Positions 7,506 through 10,298 of a stretch of 10,298 bases of DNA are shown piece after piece. The DNA lies in the NCBI GenBank assembly GCA_934437695.1, contig CAKSAW010000033.1, positions 1-10,298 of the forward strand, in the 5' to 3' direction. Numbering within the stretch: position 1 is the first letter of the stretch; every line of letters starts with the position of its first letter. The notes below the pieces were generated by a model. The model did not search any database. It was given only the letters and a program-made list of their open reading frames with translations, and was not told where the DNA came from. A program made the position numbers and the translations under genes. This stretch comes from an uncultured Blautia sp. GTDB lineage: Bacteria > Bacillota > Clostridia > Lachnospirales > Lachnospiraceae.

Positions 7506-7548
7506 TTACTAATCAACTCCTGTAATATCTGCATTATCAGTTTCACCA

Positions 7549-7593
7549 TCTGCTGTAAAATACTTTATCTTCTATTTTGAAACGTACAGCAGA
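7549..7593 (-). ncRNA. Structured 5' leader hairpin of the NlpC/P60 mRNA
   Basis: TCTGCTGTA at 7549-7557 and TACAGCAGA at 7585-7593 are a perfect 9-bp inverted repeat. Inside it, AAAATA (7557-7562) can pair with TATTTT (7573-7578), extending the stem with a 10-base apical loop and a bulged side of about six bases. It lies between the predicted transcription start and the ribosome site. I do not recognise a known riboswitch in it; it may affect mRNA stability or translation. It has no T-run and so is not an intrinsic terminator. Confidence 0.5.
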
Positions 7594-7612
7594 CATGCAT
7601 AATTGTTACATA

Positions 7613-7631
7613 TTTATTACGTTTTATTACG
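7613..7631 (-). repeat. Tandem direct repeat at the predicted start of the NlpC/P60 transcript
   Basis: TTTATTACG occurs at 7613-7621 and again at 7623-7631, a 10-bp period, or one helical turn. The core TATTAC recurs at 7655-7660 between the -35 and -10 elements. Such phased copies around a promoter can be an operator, but the sequence is AT-rich and simple. Confidence 0.4.
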
Positions 7632-7640
7632 CATTTGTGT

Positions 7641-7669
7641 ATGTTAACACAGAGTATTACTTTTGTCAA
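7641..7669 (-). promoter_or_regulatory. Promoter of the NlpC/P60 gene
   Basis: On the minus strand, a perfect TTGACA -35 (7664-7669) is 17 bases from TAACAT (7641-7646), a 4-of-6 -10 element. The expected start is near 7634, giving a leader of about 130 bases. It lies in the 187-bp gap after the trxB stop, so the peptidase gene can be transcribed independently. A dyad TGTGT-N6-ACACA (7636-7651) is centred on the -10. Confidence 0.7.
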
Positions 7670-7692
7670 CCGAAAAAAGTGTGAATATCAGG

Positions 7693-8613
7693 TTACTGAT
7701 GGAGCAGATAATCCTGCACAGATGTTACCGCATTTGCCCCATCTGCAACTGCTGTCACTACCTGACGCAGCATCTTTGTACGGATATCTCCTGCAGCAAA
7801 GATTCCCGGCGTGCCGGTGATCCCTTCCTCTCCAGCCACAATATACCCGGTTTCATCAAGCTTTACCAGCTCCCGGAATTTATCTGTATTCGGAAGAATC
7901 CCTACAGCAATGAAAACACCATCTGTATCTATTACTGATTCTGTGCCATCCAGTGTATTCCGGATTTTAAGCCCTGTAACGCATTCTGAGCCCTGTATCT
8001 CTACTGCCACACTGTTCCATATAATCTCTGTATTCTCGCATGCCAGAAGGCGCTCCTGCAGGATCGGATCTGCCCGCAATTCATCTCGTCTGTGAAGCAG
8101 ATAAACCTTCTTACATATCCTGGAAAGAAAAATCGCATCCTCCACAGCCATATTTCCTCCACCCACAACAACTGCCTTCTTATCCTTAAAGAAAGCTCCA
8201 TCACAGGTAGCACAATAAGAAACTCCCATGCCTGACAGTTCTTCCTCACCTGGAATATTCAGCTTCCTGTGGCTGGCTCCGCAGGCAAGAATTACAGTTT
8301 TAGCCCTGTATTCATGCTTCTTTGTACGGATGATCTTCTCTTCTCCTGCATCCTCCACAGAGAGAACATTCTCTCTGACCGGCTCCAGACCCAGCTTTGC
8401 AGCATGTCCTGCCATAGCCTCTCCAAGCTCCATACCGCTGATCCCCGGCATTCCCGGATAATTATCTACCTCATAAGTGTTCAGCACCTGTCCACCCTGT
8501 GCAAACTGCTTATCCAGCCATAGAGTGTTCAGCTTTGCTCTGGCAGCATAAATAGCTGCACTGATCCCTGCAGGACCTGCTCCCAGAATTGCTATATCAT
8601 AAATCTCAGACAT
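7693..8613 (-). CDS. trxB: Thioredoxin reductase (NADPH)
   Basis: Flavoprotein disulfide reductase, 306 residues (normal length), that passes electrons from NADPH through FAD and a CxxC pair to thioredoxin in the cytoplasm. Seen in order: FAD-binding GAGPAG (11-16); redox-active CATCDG with Cys134 and Cys137; NADPH domain GGGNMAVEDA (151-160) followed by HRRDELRA (174-181), whose His-Arg-Arg...Arg set is the usual contact for the 2'-phosphate of NADPH; and the C-terminal FAD block GIFAAGDIRTKMLRQVVTA. A very good ribosome site, AAGGAGG (8620-8626), precedes the ATG by 6 bases. No thioredoxin gene lies beside it. A 5-bp hairpin over the stop codon followed by a T6 run could be a weak terminator. 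An alkyl hydroperoxide reductase F-type fusion is excluded by the length. Confidence 0.96.
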   Translation of the reverse strand: MSEIYDIAILGAGPAGISAAIYAARAKLNTLWLDKQFAQGGQVLNTYEVDNYPGMPGISGMELGEAMAGHAAKLGLEPVRENVLSVEDAGEEKIIRTKKHEYRAKTVILACGASHRKLNIPGEEELSGMGVSYCATCDGAFFKDKKAVVVGGGNMAVEDAIFLSRICKKVYLLHRRDELRADPILQERLLACENTEIIWNSVAVEIQGSECVTGLKIRNTLDGTESVIDTDGVFIAVGILPNTDKFRELVKLDETGYIVAGEEGITGTPGIFAAGDIRTKMLRQVVTAVADGANAVTSVQDYLLHQ

Positions 8614-8713
8614 ATATTGCCTCCTTCTGTATATAATCTTACCCGTCTTTTATCCTGTTTTTATTTCCATACCCTGCACAATTTACACGCAGGTCATCAC
8701 ATCACTGACAACT

Positions 8714-8742
8714 ATGATAGCATACTCCACTCTCTTTTCCAA
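8714..8742 (-). promoter_or_regulatory. Extended -10 promoter of trxB
   Basis: On the minus strand TTGGAA (8737-8742) is 17 bases from TATCAT (8714-8719), a 5-of-6 -10 element that is preceded by TGC, making an extended -10. The start would be near 8707, giving a leader of about 94 bases that holds a small CCTGC/GCAGG hairpin (8673-8693). The same bases read on the plus strand give TATGAT (8713-8718), which could serve the divergent gene, though no good -35 is visible for it. Confidence 0.65.
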
Positions 8743-8774
8743 TAAGATAGTAAAAAGCACCTTCCGAGGTGGAT

Positions 8775-10298
8775 ATGCGTATTCATAAGAGCATCCCAAA
8801 AAGAATCCTGACCCTGTGTCTGGTTTTTGCCGTTGGCATCAGCATGGGTATTCTCTCTGACCATTTCGTTTCCGAAAACTCCCGTTTCCAGTCCTTCACA
8901 GAAAAACTATTTCAATCTGAAGTCTGCAGCAATACACTTACCCTTCACTACACCCTGGCTGACCCTGGAAAAAAGGGTATCCGAAAGCCTGAAGTAACCC
9001 TTGGAACTGCCTTCCCGGATTCTGACAAAACTGCCGTTCGATGCCAGGAATATGAAAAAGAGCTGAGATCCTTTGCCTACTCTAAGCTCTCCAGAGAGAA
9101 TCAACTTACCTGCGATATGCTCCTTCTCTACTTTCACACCAGAGCATCTCTCGGGAAAAACAGTATTCTGGATGAACCCCTGAGTCCAAGTCTTGGAGTG
9201 CAGGCTCAGCTCCCCATTCTTCTGGCAGAATATACATTCCGGACAAAAGAAGATATCTCTGATTATCTGAAACTTCTGGGAACCATAAAACCATATTTTC
9301 AGAGCATTATAGATCTGGAAAATCAGAAATCCAAGACAGGGCTGTTCATGAGCGACACAACCCTGGACCGTATTCTAAAGCAATGTCAGTCTTTTATCGC
9401 TGATCCTGATTCTAACTATATGGATGATATTTTTGCACAGAAACTGAAAGCTTTCTCCAATCCTGCTTTAAGCAGCGAGGAACAGAAAAAGCTCTGTACA
9501 TATCATCACAAATTAATTTTAACACAGGTGATCCCTGCCTATCAGGAACTGACAGACAGCCTGGAAGCTCTTCGAGGTACTGGTAAAAACAGCAGAGGAC
9601 TGGCCTACTGGGATGGCGGACGCGAATATTACCTCTATCTTCTGCGAAACCAGACAGGAACCTATGTACCTGTCAGACAAATCGAAAAAAGGCTGTCAGC
9701 TCAGCTTTTGTCCGACTACCAGGAGATATCTTCTCTGCTGAAACAGGATTCCTCCCTGCTCGACAGGCTGACTCAATGTTCCGGTGAACTTACTCTGACA
9801 CCGTCTCAGATGCTGAAGAAGCTTCCGGAATTGATGAAAAAAGATTTCCCGGAATTGAAAGATATCACTTACGAACTCCGCAACGTCCATCCTTCCATGA
9901 AAAAATTCTTAAGTCCTGCTTTTTACCTCACACCGCCTGCGGATACCAGAAGTCCCAACGTGATTTACATTAATGATTCCGGGCGTACTTCTTCTCTGGA
10001 ACTTTTCGGCACACTGGCACATGAAGGATTTCCCGGTCACCTTTACCAGACAGTTTCTTTTGCCGGAAGCAATCCCTCTGACATTAGATATCTAGTCACC
10101 TCCTCCGGTTATGTGGAAGGTTGGGCAACTTACGTAGAATCCTACGGCTATAAATATGCCGCCTCCCTTATGAATGATCCGGATTCTGCCAAAAATGCCG
10201 TCCGGCTTGCCTGGTTAAACCGGAGTATGAATCTGTGCATTTACTCCCTGATCGATATCGGCATTCATTACCGGGGCTGGGATGCAGCCCGCACTGCT
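8775..10298 (+). CDS. Membrane-anchored DUF885 metallopeptidase-like protein, 3' truncated
   Basis: An open frame of 508 codons from the ATG at 8775 to the window edge with no stop. Residues ~1-10 are basic and ~11-27 hydrophobic, so it is either a signal peptide without a clear cleavage site or, more likely, an N-terminal anchor leaving the rest outside the membrane. The DUF885 signature is plain: HEGFPGHLYQ with His416, Glu417 and His422, and EGWATYVE with Glu448, giving a gluzincin-like HExxxGH...E zinc site. The family is thought to be metallopeptidases, but substrates are poorly known. Members are commonly about 550-620 residues, so roughly the last 50-100 are missing. GAGGTGG just before the ATG is the ribosome site. 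It is divergent from trxB, with 161 bp between the two starts. Confidence 0.9.
   Translation, partial: MRIHKSIPKRILTLCLVFAVGISMGILSDHFVSENSRFQSFTEKLFQSEVCSNTLTLHYTLADPGKKGIRKPEVTLGTAFPDSDKTAVRCQEYEKELRSFAYSKLSRENQLTCDMLLLYFHTRASLGKNSILDEPLSPSLGVQAQLPILLAEYTFRTKEDISDYLKLLGTIKPYFQSIIDLENQKSKTGLFMSDTTLDRILKQCQSFIADPDSNYMDDIFAQKLKAFSNPALSSEEQKKLCTYHHKLILTQVIPAYQELTDSLEALRGTGKNSRGLAYWDGGREYYLYLLRNQTGTYVPVRQIEKRLSAQLLSDYQEISSLLKQDSSLLDRLTQCSGELTLTPSQMLKKLPELMKKDFPELKDITYELRNVHPSMKKFLSPAFYLTPPADTRSPNVIYINDSGRTSSLELFGTLAHEGFPGHLYQTVSFAGSNPSDIRYLVTSSGYVEGWATYVESYGYKYAASLMNDPDSAKNAVRLAWLNRSMNLCIYSLIDIGIHYRGWDAARTA

Noticed and set aside
7506..7692. c-di-AMP (ydaO-type) riboswitch before the wall hydrolase
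   Set aside because: The gap is short and lacks the conserved G-rich core of that class; only a simple hairpin is seen.
7672..7700. Terminator directly after trxB
   Set aside because: The stem is only 5 bp and A/T-containing, and the T6 run is about 9 bases away; too weak to list as a feature.

Overview
The window looks like a chromosomal segment of a Gram-positive, low-to-moderate GC anaerobe of the class Clostridia, most likely a Lachnospiraceae member (a Blautia/Coprococcus-type gut commensal; the genus is a guess). This rests on the V/A-type ATPase with a clostridial-type K subunit, the strong AGGAGG-like ribosome sites, the NlpC/P60 secreted hydrolase and the anchored DUF885 protein. 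I see no mobile element, CRISPR array, tRNA or rRNA.

Layout. (1) Positions 1-6167, plus strand: the 3' part of a V/A-type ATPase operon in the order I (5' truncated by the window edge), K, F, E, A, B, D, with short gaps or overlaps throughout. It ends in a strong intrinsic terminator at 6175-6215. I, K form the membrane ion channel and ring, E is peripheral stalk, A and B form the nucleotide-binding head, and D and F form the central rotor shaft. Subunit C and the second stalk subunit (G/H) are not in the window and presumably lie upstream or elsewhere. (2) Positions 6168-6773: a gene-free, very AT-rich gap between convergent genes. It holds a compact cluster of DnaA boxes (two perfect abutting boxes, a third 3 bp away, and several near matches) next to an about 83% AT tract, closed by a second, possibly bidirectional, terminator. 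This is the most unusual part of the window. (3) Positions 6774-7505, minus strand: a secreted NlpC/P60 cell-wall peptidase with its own promoter, an operator-like dyad over the -10, a 10-bp-spaced direct repeat and a structured leader. (4) Positions 7693-8613, minus strand: thioredoxin reductase, with an extended -10 promoter. (5) From 8775 to the window end, plus strand: a divergent, N-terminally anchored DUF885 HEGxPGH metallopeptidase-like protein, cut by the window edge.

The ATPase genes form one functional unit. The three right-hand genes are separately promoted housekeeping or envelope functions with no evident functional link to it. No clear new multi-gene system is present; the noncoding 6168-6773 interval and the peptidase promoter/leader are the parts that conventional gene annotation does not explain.
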